Source: Streptomyces sp. NBC_00554
GTDB lineage: Bacteria > Actinomycetota > Actinomycetes > Streptomycetales > Streptomycetaceae
Assembly: GCF_041431135.1 (NCBI RefSeq)
Contig: NZ_CP107799.1
Location: forward strand, 2,914,001 to 2,978,000
Reading direction: 5' to 3'
Length of the DNA: 64,000 bases
Shown here: in pieces, positions 42,439 to 54,100 of the stretch
Position numbering within the stretch: position 1 is the stretch's first letter
How the letters are laid out: each line of letters opens with the position of its first letter
Notes under the pieces: model-generated
The model's input: only the letters and a program-made list of their open reading frames with translations
Told to the model about the DNA's origin: nothing
Databases searched by the model: none
Program-made: the position numbers and the translations under genes

Positions 42439-45400
42439 ATGTCAGTGGCCCGTGCCAGGATGGTCCTCGTGGCACAGACATTCGGTACGCCGTTCATCGG
42501 CCGGGCAGACGAACTCGCCCGGCTCACAAGCGTGCTGACCCGCGCCAAGGAGGGCGACCCCCACGCGGTACTGGTGGCGGGCGACGCAGGCGTCGGCAAA
42601 ACCCGCACGCTGACGGAAGCCGCCACCCACGCCGCAACCACCGGCATGACGGTCCTCACCGGCCACTGCGTGGACCTGGGCGACGTAGGCCTCCCATACC
42701 TCCCGTTCACAGAGATCCTCGGCGTACTCGCCGCGGACGACCGGTTCACCACCGCCCTCGCCGCACACCCCGCGGTAAACCCCCTGCTGGGCACCAGCGA
42801 CAGCACCCCGGACACCGGAAACCGCCTCCGCCTCTTCGAGGGCATGGCCTCCCTGCTCTCCGACGTCGCCGACATCACCCCGCTCCTCCTGGTCCTCGAA
42901 GACCTCCACTGGGCGGACCAGTCCTCCCGCGACCTGCTGCGCTTCCTCCTCAGCCGCGGCCTCCTCCAGAGCCCGGCCTCCGGCACCCCGCCGCACCCCC
43001 TGGCGATCTTCGCCTCGTACCGCGCGGACGACCTGCACCGCCGCCACCCCCTGCGCCCCCTGCTCGCCGAGCTGGTCCGACTGCCCGCCGTCGACCGGCT
43101 GGAACTGCGCCCGATGGCCGACGCGGAGGTGGCCCGGCTCGTACGGGGGTTGCGCACGGGCGCCGTGTCCGACACGACCGTCCGCCGTATCGTCGACCGC
43201 GCCGAGGGCAACGCCTTCTACGCGGAAGAGCTGCTCGCCGCCACCGCCGACACACTCCCCGGCGACACCGGCCCGGCGTCCGGCGCCATGCCGAGCGGGC
43301 TGGCCGACGTACTCCTCATCCGCATCGAGCAACTGTCGGACACCGCACAGCAGGTACTGCGCACGGCAGCCGTCGCCGGGCGCCGCGTCGAGCACGACCT
43401 GCTGCGTGACGCCGTACAACTGCCGGAGGACGAGCTGGAGTCGGCGCTGCGCGAGGCCGTCGGCCGGCAACTCCTGGTCCCCGGTGAGGACGCCACGTAC
43501 TCCTTCCGGCACGCGCTGACCCGCGAGGCGGTGTACGCCGATCTGCTGCCCGGGGAGCGGGTCCGGCTGCACCGTACGTTCGCCAAACTCCTTGCCGGGC
43601 ACGGCCATTCGGCCAAGAGCGCAGCAGAGCGCGCCCATCACTCGCGGGAGAGCCACGACCTCGCCGACGCACTCACGGCCTCGCTTGAGGCCGCCGACCA
43701 CGCCCAGCGGGTCGGCGCCCCCGCCGAGGAACTGCGCCATCTGGAGACCGCGCTCGAACTGTGGCCCGCGGTGGACCCCGCCGCCCGCCCCGAGGACGGT
43801 GCCGACCCGGTGACCCTCACCCTGCGCGCCTCCGCGGCCGCGGCACACGCCGGCGAGACGCACCGGGCGGTCTCCCTCACCCGCTCCGCCCTCGCCAGAG
43901 CCGGATCGGACGCAGATTCCGAACTCGCCGCCCGTGTCCGCTACACCCTCGCGGGCAACCTGATGCGCGTCGACAGCCTGAAGGCCGCGTTCACGTACAG
44001 CAGCGAGGCGCTCGCCATGATCCCCGCCGAGCCACCGTCGCGCACCTGGGTGTGGGCCGCGGCCACCCACGTCATGGCGGCGCGGTACATGGGGCATGAC
44101 GAGGACGCCGAGCGCGTCGGCCGCCAGGCGCTGCACATCGCCGAGGAGCTGCAAGTGCCCGACGCGCAGGCCGACTTGATCATCTCCATGGTCGGCCTGG
44201 AAGGACACAACCGGCGCACCCCCGAGGGCCGCGCCCGGCTTCGCCTGGCGCGGGACCTCGCCCGGACCGCGGGGCACGTCACGATCGAGATGCGCGCGCA
44301 CTTCAACCTCGCCATCGGCTGCTACGAGTCCGGGGACCTGGACGAGTGCCTCACCTGGCTCTCCGAGGGACTGGAGCGCGCGAACCGCTCCGGGCTCGTC
44401 TCCGCGCCGTACGCCCTGGAGCTGCGCTACCTCCAGTCGCTGGTCCTCTACACCCTGGGCCGCTGGGACGAGTGCGCCCGAGCGGCCGCCGCCGACGCCG
44501 AACGGCTGCCCGCGGCGGGCGGGTTCGCGATCGGTCCCGCGCTGTACGTCGCCGTGGCCCGGGGCGAGGAGCACGCCGCCGACCGTGCCCGCGCCCTCCT
44601 CGACGGGCCGTTCGACTGGATGGCCACCCTCGTCGCGGGCATCGTGCTGACCGATGACGCGGCCCTGCGGGGCGACGCCGAGGGCGCCGTCGAGTGCGTG
44701 CGCGCCAACCTCGTCAGGCTCGCCGACGGCTCAGGTTCCGGGCGGCCCGACATCGGTGTGCGGCTCGCCGCGCTGGCCCTGTCCGCGGTCGCGGACGCAG
44801 CCGTCGAGCGGCGTCTCACCGGCGACGAGGCGGGGGCCCGCCGCTGGACTGACACCGCCACCGAGCTGGTGGAGGTGGCCAGGAGCACGGCCGCCAAGGG
44901 TGAGGACGGCACCGAACAGGGGCCCGAGGGGCTGGCCTGGCTGGCCCGCGCCGAGGCGGAGTGGCTGCGCGCGCACTCCGGTCCCGACGTCACGGCGTGG
45001 GAGAAGGCCGTCGCCGCGTTCGGGTACGGCGACCCGTACGAACTGGCCCGCTGCGAGCGGCGCCTCGCCGAGGCGCTGCTGTCGGCGGACCGCCGCGAGG
45101 AGGCCGCCGAGCACGCTCGCGCGGCCCGCGACGCGGCCGTCCGACTCGGTGCCGTACCGCTGCGCGAAGACCTCGACACGCTCATCCGGCGCGGCCGCCT
45201 CGCCGAATCACCGTCCGCCGCCGACCGCATCGCCGTACTGACAGCCCGCGAGAGCGACGTCCTACGCCTCCTCGCCCTGGGCCGCACCAACCGCCAGATC
45301 GGCGAGGAGCTCTTCATCAGCGGCAAGACGGCGAGCGTCCATGTCTCGAACATCCTCGCCAAACTGGGCGCGGCCGGCCGCACGGAGGCGGTGGCGATCG

Positions 45401-45444
45401 CGTATCGGGAGGGCCTGATCGTGCCGGAGACGACCGCCACGTAG
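42439..45444 (+). CDS. LAL-type LuxR-family ATP-binding regulator
   Basis: The 1001-residue protein has an AAA/NB domain with Walker A GDAGVGKT (about 49-56) and Walker B LLLVLEDLHWAD (about 150-160), the TYRADD-like ASYRADDLHRRHPLRPL, a long tetratricopeptide-like middle, and a C-terminal LuxR helix-turn-helix (LTARESDVLRLLALGRTNRQ, IGEELFISGKTASVHVSNIL). Regulators of this class often activate catabolic or secondary-metabolic genes. The start is uncertain; a GTG at 42469 has AGGA upstream. A second LAL gene at 58334 has the same design. The target genes are not obvious. Confidence 0.85.
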   Translation: MSVARARMVLVAQTFGTPFIGRADELARLTSVLTRAKEGDPHAVLVAGDAGVGKTRTLTEAATHAATTGMTVLTGHCVDLGDVGLPYLPFTEILGVLAADDRFTTALAAHPAVNPLLGTSDSTPDTGNRLRLFEGMASLLSDVADITPLLLVLEDLHWADQSSRDLLRFLLSRGLLQSPASGTPPHPLAIFASYRADDLHRRHPLRPLLAELVRLPAVDRLELRPMADAEVARLVRGLRTGAVSDTTVRRIVDRAEGNAFYAEELLAATADTLPGDTGPASGAMPSGLADVLLIRIEQLSDTAQQVLRTAAVAGRRVEHDLLRDAVQLPEDELESALREAVGRQLLVPGEDATYSFRHALTREAVYADLLPGERVRLHRTFAKLLAGHGHSAKSAAERAHHSRESHDLADALTASLEAADHAQRVGAPAEELRHLETALELWPAVDPAARPEDGADPVTLTLRASAAAAHAGETHRAVSLTRSALARAGSDADSELAARVRYTLAGNLMRVDSLKAAFTYSSEALAMIPAEPPSRTWVWAAATHVMAARYMGHDEDAERVGRQALHIAEELQVPDAQADLIISMVGLEGHNRRTPEGRARLRLARDLARTAGHVTIEMRAHFNLAIGCYESGDLDECLTWLSEGLERANRSGLVSAPYALELRYLQSLVLYTLGRWDECARAAAADAERLPAAGGFAIGPALYVAVARGEEHAADRARALLDGPFDWMATLVAGIVLTDDAALRGDAEGAVECVRANLVRLADGSGSGRPDIGVRLAALALSAVADAAVERRLTGDEAGARRWTDTATELVEVARSTAAKGEDGTEQGPEGLAWLARAEAEWLRAHSGPDVTAWEKAVAAFGYGDPYELARCERRLAEALLSADRREEAAEHARAARDAAVRLGAVPLREDLDTLIRRGRLAESPSAADRIAVLTARESDVLRLLALGRTNRQIGEELFISGKTASVHVSNILAKLGAAGRTEAVAIAYREGLIVPETTAT

Positions 45445-45460
45445 TACGTCGTACGACGAA

Positions 45461-45489
45461 GGGCCGGGCCACCCGAAGGTGACCCGGCC
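45461..45489. terminator. Bidirectional terminator between the LAL gene and serA
   Basis: GGGCCGGGCCACC and GGTGACCCGGCCC form a 12-bp stem with a CGAA loop, between convergent genes. Confidence 0.75.
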
Positions 45490-45513
45490 CTCAAATGTCC
45501 TGTGCGACCGACC

Positions 45514-47112
45514 TCAGACGAGGTTGACCGACCGTGCCGACGTCGCGCCGATCTCGTCGGCCACCTCCGTGAGGACGTTCTGCGGGACCGTGTCGTCGAC
45601 GGTGAGGACCGCGAGGGCCTCGCCACCGGCGGCCGCACGCGCGACCTGCATACCGGCGATGTTGATGCCCGCCTCGCCGAAGATCCGGCCGACGGTGCCG
45701 ACTACGCCGGGACGGTCCTCGTAGCCGAGCACGACCATGTGGTCGGCGAGCGCCAGGTCCACGTCGTACTCACCGACGGCGACGATCTTCTGCAGGTGCT
45801 TGGGGCCCGCGAGCGTGCCGGACACCGAGACCTCCTGGCCGTCGCTGAGCGTGCCGCGCACGGTGACGACATTGCGGTGGTCCGGGGACTCCGAGCTGGT
45901 GGTCAGCCGGACCTCGACGCCACGCTCCTGCGCGAACAGCGGGGCGTTGACGTACGAGACGGTCTCGTCGACGACGTCCTCGAACACACCCTTCAGAGCG
46001 CTGAGTTCGAGCACCTTGACGTCGTGCTGGGTGATCTCGCCGTACACCTCGACGTCGAGACGGACCGCGACCTCGCCCGCGAGCGCGGTGAAGATGCGAC
46101 CGAGGTTCTCGGCGAGCGGCAGGCCCGGCTTGACGTCCTCGGCGATGACGCCGCCCTGGACGTTCACCGCGTCCGGGACCAGCTCACCGGCGAGCGCGAG
46201 GCGCACCGAGCGGGCGACGGAGACACCGGCCTTCTCCTGCGCCTCGTCCGTGGATGCGCCGAGGTGCGGGGTGCAGACGACCTCGTCGAGCTCGAAGAGC
46301 GGGGAGTCCGTGCAGGGCTCCTTCGAGTACACGTCGAGGCCGGCGCCGGCGACGCGGCCTTCCTTGAGCGCCGAGTACAGCGCCTCCTCGTCGACGATCC
46401 CGCCACGCGCGGCGTTGACGATCCGGACCGACGGCTTGACCTTGTGCAGCGCCTCGTCGCCGATGAGACCGAGGGTCTCAGGCGTCTTGGGAAGGTGCAC
46501 GGTGATGAAGTCCGAGACCTCGAGCAGCTCGTCGAGGGAAAGGACCTTCACGCCCATCTGCGCGGCCCGCGCGGGCTGGATGTAGGGGTCGTACGCGACG
46601 ACCTTCATCCCGAACGCCGACATGCGCTGCGCGACCAGCGCGCCGATACGGCCGAGGCCGACGACACCGAGGGTCTTCTCGGCGAGCTCGACGCCGGTGT
46701 ACTTGCTGCGCTTCCACTCGCCGTTCTTCAGCGCCGTGTTGGCCTGCGGAATGTGGCGTGCGGTGGCGAGAAGCAGACCGCAGGCGAGCTCGGCGGCGGT
46801 CACGATGTTCGAGGTGGGGGCGTTGACGACCATCACGCCGGCCTTGGTGGCGGCGGACACGTCCACGTTGTCCAGGCCGACGCCGGCTCGTGCGACGACC
46901 TTCAGCTTCTTCGCGGCCGCGACGGCCTCGGCGTCGACCTTGGTGGCCGAGCGGATCAGGATCGCGTCGACATCGGCGATCGCGGGCAGCAGCTCGGCGC
47001 GGTCCGCGCCGTTGCAGTGCCGGATCTCGAAGTCGGGGCCCAGGGCGTCGACGGTCGCGGGCGACAGCTCTTCAGCGATGAGTACGACGGGCTTGGATGA
47101 CGCAGTGCTCAC
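45514..47112 (-). CDS. serA: D-3-phosphoglycerate dehydrogenase
   Basis: SerA catalyses the first step of serine synthesis. The 532-residue protein is of the long actinobacterial type: substrate and NAD domains (RSATKV, GRIGALVAQRMSAFG, NAARGGIVDE, the catalytic HLGAST), an intervening domain (about 315-450) and a C-terminal ACT domain (VVLGYEDRPGVVGTVGRIFG) that senses serine. The GTG at 47112 has GAGGA five bases upstream. The leader carries a strong hairpin and a promoter-like -10 box. The gene is located just downstream of ilvC, in the same direction, but has its own promoter. Confidence 0.95.
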   Translation of the reverse strand: MSTASSKPVVLIAEELSPATVDALGPDFEIRHCNGADRAELLPAIADVDAILIRSATKVDAEAVAAAKKLKVVARAGVGLDNVDVSAATKAGVMVVNAPTSNIVTAAELACGLLLATARHIPQANTALKNGEWKRSKYTGVELAEKTLGVVGLGRIGALVAQRMSAFGMKVVAYDPYIQPARAAQMGVKVLSLDELLEVSDFITVHLPKTPETLGLIGDEALHKVKPSVRIVNAARGGIVDEEALYSALKEGRVAGAGLDVYSKEPCTDSPLFELDEVVCTPHLGASTDEAQEKAGVSVARSVRLALAGELVPDAVNVQGGVIAEDVKPGLPLAENLGRIFTALAGEVAVRLDVEVYGEITQHDVKVLELSALKGVFEDVVDETVSYVNAPLFAQERGVEVRLTTSSESPDHRNVVTVRGTLSDGQEVSVSGTLAGPKHLQKIVAVGEYDVDLALADHMVVLGYEDRPGVVGTVGRIFGEAGINIAGMQVARAAAGGEALAVLTVDDTVPQNVLTEVADEIGATSARSVNLV

Positions 47113-47425
47113 GTGAGTCCTCACAGGTCCAATGCGGACGGCCGTCCCGACGGCCGCATGCGGTGGAGGGTGGTAAACGGCCTTGGGAACGCACCTGCAT
47201 TTCCCCGGTGTCGCTTAGCTAGCCGCGTGGAAGACGCACGACGCTGTGGGCCTGACGCGTTAATGATGTGCAGCAGTGTAGTGGCGCCGAACGGGCCGCC
47301 TTACGCCTCTGCGGAAGGATCACCCGTCCGTGGCTGGACGGGATGGACAACGCCGGTTTCCAAGCGTTACCGGTGGTTCGCCGAAGGGGCCGGAGCAGAC
47401 TGCTCCGACCCCTTGGACGTACGGC
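47113..47425 (-). promoter_or_regulatory. serA promoter and leader
   Basis: This 313-base gap holds the ilvC terminator at 47384-47414, a -10-like TACACT at 47275-47280 (minus strand) and, just before serA, a 7-bp GC hairpin (GGCCGTC / GACGGCC, 47140-47155) whose flanks (ATGCGG, CCGCAT) also pair. The leader would be about 155 bases. No leader peptide rich in Ser is evident. Confidence 0.5.
47384..47414 (-). terminator. ilvC terminator
   Basis: AAGGGGCCGGAGCA and TGCTCCGACCCCTT pair with one mismatch around a short loop, 12 bases after the ilvC stop. Confidence 0.75.
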
Positions 47426-48535
<1,110 letters not shown>

Positions 48536-48542
48536 TCAAGCC

Positions 48543-49070
48543 TCAGGCAGATCGGTCGAGCGCGCGCAGCGACCGGTCGGTGATCGAGCGCGCGCCGCGG
48601 CCGATCGCGATCGTGCCGGACTGGACGAGCTCCTTGATGCCGAACGGCTCCAGCATCTTGAGCATGGCCTCCAGCTTGTCGCTGCCGCCGGTGGCCTCGA
48701 TGGTGACGGCCTCCGGGGAGACGTCGACCGTCTTGGCGCGGAACAGCTGGACGATCTCGACGACCTGGGAGCGCGTCTCGTTGTCGGCGCGCACCTTCAC
48801 CAGAACGAGTTCGCGCTGAACCGCGGAGCCGGGCTCCAGCTCGACGATCTTCAGAACGTTGACGAGCTTGTTGAGCTGCTTGGTGACCTGCTCGAGCGGC
48901 AGCGCCTCGATCACGTTCACCACGATGGTGATGCGCGAGATCTCGGGGTGCTCGGTGACGCCGACGGCGAGCGAGTCGATGTTGAAGCCGCGCCGGGAGA
49001 ACAGGGCGGTGATCCGGGCGAGGACACCGGGCTTGTTCTCGACGAGGACGGAGAGGGTGTGCTTGCTCAT
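48543..49070 (-). CDS. ilvH: Acetolactate synthase small (regulatory) subunit
   Basis: The 175-residue protein carries an N-terminal ACT domain (LSVLVENKPGVLARITALFS, RRGFNIDSLAVG) that binds valine for feedback control and a C-terminal domain that activates the large subunit. It is in the operon with ilvB, 20 bases downstream of its stop. The ATG at 49070 is the start expected from the family. Confidence 0.95.
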   Translation of the reverse strand: MSKHTLSVLVENKPGVLARITALFSRRGFNIDSLAVGVTEHPEISRITIVVNVIEALPLEQVTKQLNKLVNVLKIVELEPGSAVQRELVLVKVRADNETRSQVVEIVQLFRAKTVDVSPEAVTIEATGGSDKLEAMLKMLEPFGIKELVQSGTIAIGRGARSITDRSLRALDRSA

Positions 49071-49090
49071 GGGTCTGACTCGGCTCTCTC

Positions 49091-50941
49091 TCAGTCGTCT
49101 TCGTTGTCGCCGAAGTCGGGGCGGACGTCCCGGGCGAACATGACCTCGTCGTTGGAGGTGCCGGCCGCGACCATCGGCCACACCATGGCGTCCTCGTGGA
49201 CGATGAAGTCGACCACGACCGGGCGGTCGTTGATCGAGTTCGCCTCTTCGATGCACTTGTCGAGGTCGTCCGGGGACTCGCAGCGGATCGCGTAACAGCC
49301 CATGGCCTCCGACAGCTTCACGAAGTCGGGGACGCGGGTGCCGGCGCTCGGCTCCTTGCCGCTCGCCTCGGGGCCCGAGTGCAGCACTGTGTTGGAGTAG
49401 CGCTGGTTGTAGAAGAGGGTCTGCCACTGGCGGACCATCCCGAGGGCGCCGTTGTTGATGATGGCGACCTTGATCGGGATGTTGTTCAGGGCGCAGGTGG
49501 TGAGCTCCTGATTGGTCATCTGGAAGCAGCCGTCGCCGTCGATCGCCCAGACCGTACGGTCCGGCCGGCCGGCCTTGGCGCCCATCGCGGCCGGGACCGC
49601 GTAGCCCATCGTTCCGGCGCCACCGGAGTTCAGCCAGGTCGCGGGCTTCTCGTACTGGACGTAGTGCGCGGCCCACATCTGGTGCTGGCCGACGCCCGCC
49701 GCGAAGATCGTGCCCTCCGGGGCGAGTTGGCCGATGCGCTCGATGACCTGCTGCGGGGCGAGCGACCCGTTGTCGGGCTGCTCGTAGCCGAGCGGGTACG
49801 TCTCGCGCCAGCGGTTGAGGTCCTTCCACCAGGCGCTGTAGTCGCCGGTGTGGCCCTCGCTGTGCTCCTTCTGCACGGCCTGGATCAGGTCGGCGAGGAC
49901 CTCGCGGGCGTCACCGACGATCGGCACGTCGGCGGCGCGGTTCTTGCCGATCTCCGCGGGGTCGATATCGGCGTGGACGATCTTGGCGTACGGGGCGAAG
50001 CTGTCCAGCTTGCCGGTGACGCGGTCGTCGAAGCGGGCTCCGAGGGCGACGATCAGGTCGGCCTTCTGCAGCGCGGTGACGGCGGTGACCGCACCGTGCA
50101 TGCCCGGCATTCCCACGTGCAGCGGGTGGCTGTCGGGGAATGCGCCGAGCGCCATCAGTGTGGTGGTGACGGGCGCTCCGGTGAGTTCTGCGAGGACCTT
50201 CAGCTCGGCGGTGGCATTGGCCTTGAGGACGCCGCCGCCGACGTAGAGGACGGGCCGCTTCGCGGCGGTGATCAGCTTGGCGGCCTCGCGGATCTGCTTG
50301 GCGTGCGGCTTGGTCACCGGGCGGTAGCCGGGCAGGTCCTGGGTGGGCGGCCACTGGAAGGTGGTCTGCGCCTGGAGTGCGTCCTTGGCGATGTCGACGA
50401 GGACGGGTCCGGGGCGGCCGGTGGAGGCGATGTGGAAGGCCTCCGCGATCGTCCGCGGGATGTCCTCGGCGCGGGTCACCAGGAAGTTGTGCTTGGTGAT
50501 CGGCATGGTGATGCCGACGATGTCCGCCTCCTGGAAGGCGTCCGTGCCGATCGCCTTGGACGCGACCTGCCCGGTGATCGCCACGAGCGGCACCGAGTCC
50601 ATGTGCGCGTCGGCGATCGGGGTCACCAGGTTGGTGGCGCCGGGGCCGCTGGTCGCCATGCAGACGCCGACCTTGCCGGTGGCCTGCGCGTAACCGGTGG
50701 CCGCGTGACCCGCGCCCTGCTCGTGACGGACGAGCACGTGCCGCACGCGCTGGGAGTCCATCAGCGGGTCGTAGGCCGGAAGGATCGCGCCGCCGGGAAT
50801 GCCGAATACCGTGTCGGCCCCGACTTCCTCAAGAGAACGGATGAGGGACTTCGCACCCGTCACCTGCTCGGGCGCGGACTGCTGTCCTCCGGATCGGGGC
50901 CGCGGCTGCGGATGGTGGGCCCCGGTGGCCTGCTCGGTCAT
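49091..50941 (-). CDS. ilvB: Acetolactate synthase large subunit
   Basis: The ThDP enzyme condenses two pyruvates, or pyruvate and 2-oxobutyrate, to start valine/leucine or isoleucine synthesis. The 616-residue protein shows [13 protein letters not shown], the catalytic Glu region [30 protein letters not shown], and the ThDP/Mg motif [29 protein letters not shown] (given in part as [16 protein letters not shown]). The ATG at 50941 is favoured over one at 50947 by spacing from GAGAAGAG. Upstream lie a leader peptide and attenuator. ilvH and ilvC follow. Confidence 0.95.
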   Translation of the reverse strand: MTEQATGAHHPQPRPRSGGQQSAPEQVTGAKSLIRSLEEVGADTVFGIPGGAILPAYDPLMDSQRVRHVLVRHEQGAGHAATGYAQATGKVGVCMATSGPGATNLVTPIADAHMDSVPLVAITGQVASKAIGTDAFQEADIVGITMPITKHNFLVTRAEDIPRTIAEAFHIASTGRPGPVLVDIAKDALQAQTTFQWPPTQDLPGYRPVTKPHAKQIREAAKLITAAKRPVLYVGGGVLKANATAELKVLAELTGAPVTTTLMALGAFPDSHPLHVGMPGMHGAVTAVTALQKADLIVALGARFDDRVTGKLDSFAPYAKIVHADIDPAEIGKNRAADVPIVGDAREVLADLIQAVQKEHSEGHTGDYSAWWKDLNRWRETYPLGYEQPDNGSLAPQQVIERIGQLAPEGTIFAAGVGQHQMWAAHYVQYEKPATWLNSGGAGTMGYAVPAAMGAKAGRPDRTVWAIDGDGCFQMTNQELTTCALNNIPIKVAIINNGALGMVRQWQTLFYNQRYSNTVLHSGPEASGKEPSAGTRVPDFVKLSEAMGCYAIRCESPDDLDKCIEEANSINDRPVVVDFIVHEDAMVWPMVAAGTSNDEVMFARDVRPDFGDNEDD

Positions 50942-51010
50942 CGGCATTCTCTTCTCGATGCTGAGGGTTTTTGCGAAGTTTGTGCGGTGTACGACTGGTG
51001 CCTGTGCAAC

Positions 51011-51044
51011 AAAAAACCCCTCGTGCCGTGAGGCAAGCGAGGGG
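51011..51044 (-). terminator. ilvB attenuator terminator
   Basis: On the minus strand a stem of CCCCTCG/CGAGGGG (51017-51044) with inner GCC/GGC pairs is followed by six U residues (51011-51016). It lies between the leader peptide and ilvB. Confidence 0.85.
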
Positions 51045-51100
51045 AGCGCGCCGGTGCGTTCACTGGGGATTCCGGTTCTGTCGATCCGGTGGGTCCCAGT

Positions 51101-51142
51101 TCAGCCGACGCGCTTTCCAAGTACGAGAATTCGGGTGCGCAT
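51101..51142 (-). CDS. ilvB leader peptide
   Basis: The 13-residue peptide MRTRILVLGKRVG has four consecutive branched-chain control codons (Ile-Leu-Val-Leu; ATT CTC GTA CTT), including codons rare in such genomes. Ribosome stalling there should prevent the downstream terminator from forming. A near-perfect promoter places the transcript start at or next to its ATG, so it is probably leaderless. This type of attenuator upstream of actinobacterial ilvB is established; here it is read directly from sequence. Confidence 0.85.
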   Translation of the reverse strand: MRTRILVLGKRVG

Positions 51143-51149
51143 GGCATTG

Positions 51150-51179
51150 ACCCTCCCCCCGGCACGCACCGACTGTCAA
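51150..51179 (-). promoter_or_regulatory. ilvB promoter
   Basis: TTGACA (51174-51179), an 18-base spacer and GAGGGT (51150-51155) on the minus strand. The -10 box ends seven bases before the ATG of the leader peptide. Confidence 0.75.
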
Positions 51180-54100
51180 GTGGGTGGGACGGGAGTCTCA
51201 TTATGTGAGCGGAGGACCGTACCGCCTCCATAGACAGCAGGCACACCACCGGTGTACACCCCAGCGCCGCCGCCCGCGAACGCGGGCTCGACGGGCCCGT
51301 GGGGCACGGGGTAGTGGCCCATGGACAGCGCTCTGCGCAGCCGGTACTCGTCCAGCGGCGCGGAGAACGCCATGCCCTGTCCATGGGTGCAGCCCATCGC
51401 GCGCAGGGCGATGACCTGCTCCGGAAGGTCCACGCCCTCGGCCACGGACTGCAGCCCGAGGTCGGTGGCGATACGCAGCAGCCCACTGGTGATCTTGTGC
51501 AGCCGCGCGGACTCGACGACACCCTCGACGAGGTCCCTGTCGAGTTTCAGCACATCTATGGGGAGCCTTCTGAGCGCCGTGATGGCGGCATAGCCGCTGC
51601 CGAAGCCGTCCAGGGCGATCCGGACGCCGAGCCGCCGCAGCGCGTTCAGCCGGCGCTCCAGTTCGTCCAGGGAGACCCGGGGGTCGGTTTCGGACAGCTC
51701 GATGATCAGGGCGCCGGAGGGGAGCCCGTGCCGGGTCAGCAGGGCCTCCACCGAGCCGAGGGGCCCGGAGCGGTCCAGCAGGCGCCGGGCGTTCATCCGG
51801 ACCGCGACGGGCGCCGTGATTCCGGTGGCGGCACGCGCGGCGGCCTGCTCGATGGCCTCTTCGAGCATCCAGCGGCTCAGCTCGGCGGTGCGGTCGCTGT
51901 CCTCGGCGACGCGCAGGAACTCTGCGGGCGTGAAGAGCACGCCCTGCGAGGAGCGCCAGCGGGCCTGGGCGGTGACCGTCGCGATCCGGCCGTTGTCGAG
52001 CGAGACCACGGGCTGGTGCAGCAGCGTGAACTCACCGTCCTGCAGCGCGGAGCGCAGCCTCGTCGCCAGCTCCGCCTTGCGTACGACGTCCTGCTGCATC
52101 TGGGGCGCGTACAGCTCGACGCGGCCCTTGCCCGTCGCCTTGGCCCGGTACATGGCGAGGTCGGCGTTGCGCAGCAACTCACCGGCGCCCAGGCCGGGTT
52201 CGGCGAAGCCGACGCCGATGGACGCGGCGACCCGGACATCGTTGCCGTCGATGGCGTACGGCTGCGAGAGCGTGAGCCTCAGGCGGTCGGCGAGTTCGAG
52301 GATCTGGTGTTCGCGCGCCGTGCGGTCGCGGGTGCCGTCGCCGACGATGAGCGCCGCGAACTCGTCGCCGCCGAGCCGGGCCGCGGTGTCGCCCTGCCGC
52401 ACGGAGTCCTGGAGTCTGCGGGCGGCCTGGACGAGCAGCTCGTCGCCGGCCTGGTGCCCGATCGTGTCGTTCACGGCCTTGAAGCCGTCCAGGTCGATGA
52501 AGAGAACGGCGGTGCCGCGGTCCGAGGAGCGGCGGCCGGAAAGCGCCTGCTGGACGCGCCGGGTGAACAGCGCGCGGTTGGGCAGGTCGGTCAGCGGGTC
52601 GTGCTCGGCATTGTGCTGTAACTGCGCCTGCAGACGCACCCGTTCGGTCACGTCACGGCTGTTGAAGATGAGGCCGCCGTGGTGGCGGTTGACGGTGGAC
52701 TCCACGTTCAGCCAGCCGCCGTCGCCGGACCTGAAGCGGCACTCGATGCGGGTCGTGGGCTCCTCGGTGTGGCTGGCGGCCAGGAAGCGGCGCACTTCGT
52801 GGACCACGCAGCCGAGGTCCTCGGGGTGGATGAGCGAGGCGAGTTCGGAGCCGACGAGGTCCTCGGCGTCCCGTCCGTAGACTCCCGCGGCGGCCGGACT
52901 GACGTATCTCAGAATGCCGTTCGGGGCTGCGATCATGATGACGTCGCTTGAGCCCTGCACCAGGGAGCGGAAGTGGTTCTCCTTCTGGGCCAGTTCCTGG
53001 GTGAGGGTGATGTTGTCGAGGAGCATGATGCCCTGGCGGACGACGAGGGCGAGCACGACCAGGCCGGCGGTGATGAGCACCACCCGGTCGACATTGCGGC
53101 CGTTCAGAACGTTGTAGAGGATCCCCAGCGTGCAGACGGCGGCGGCCAGATAGGGCGTGAGCGCGGCCAGCGATCCAGCGATGGGGCGGGTGGCCGGATA
53201 TCGACTGTGGCCTCCGCCGTGGAGGGGTACGTGCACCTGTCCTCCCGGGTGCCTCGGCTGCCCCTCCTGCCGCCGCCCCGGGATGTGCTCGTGCACCACG
53301 CGCGCGTGCCCGTCCGTGTCGTACCGGCCGGTGTCCGGCTGACCGTGCCGGGGGCCGACCCAGGGGGCGTACGCGAGGAGCAGCGAGCCGGCGAACCAGC
53401 CGGCGTCGAGGAGCTGCCCGGAGCGGTAGTCGTTGTGCAGCAGGGGCGAGGTGAACAGGGCGTCGCACATCACGGTCAGGGCGAGCGCGCCGATCGCGGT
53501 GTTCACCGCGGAGCGGTTCACCGACGAGCGCCGGAAGTGCAGCGCCAGCACCATGCTGACCAGCGCGATGTCCAGCAGCGGATACGCCAGTGACAGCGCG
53601 GTGTGCGCGACGCTCGGCCCGTCGAACTTCGCCGCCTGGGCGAGCGCGAGGCTCCAGGACAGCGTGAGCAAAGAGCCACCGATTAACCACGAGTCGAGCG
53701 CAAGGCAGACCCAACCCGCCTTGGTCACGGGCCTCTTGGCGAGCACGAGCAGACCCACGATGGCGGGCGGCGCGAAGCAGAGGAAGAACAGGTCGGCGTA
53801 GCTGGGGCTGGGCACGGGGCGGTCGAGAACCACCTCGTACCACCCCCAGACGGCGTTGCCCAGGCAGGCCATGGTGGAGGAGAGCGCGAACAGCAGCCAT
53901 GCGGGTCGAAAGCGGCTGCGGCGACTGTGGGCGTAGCGGAAACAGGAGACCGCCGCGATACCCGCTGCGGCGCTCAGCCCGAAGTCGCCCATGACGAGGC
54001 CGAGGGTCACGGAGCCCCAGCCGAGCGCGGAACCGAGGGCGTATCCCGCGCACACCAGGGCCAGTACGAGTTGCGAGAACAGGCCCGTCCCGCCACCGAG

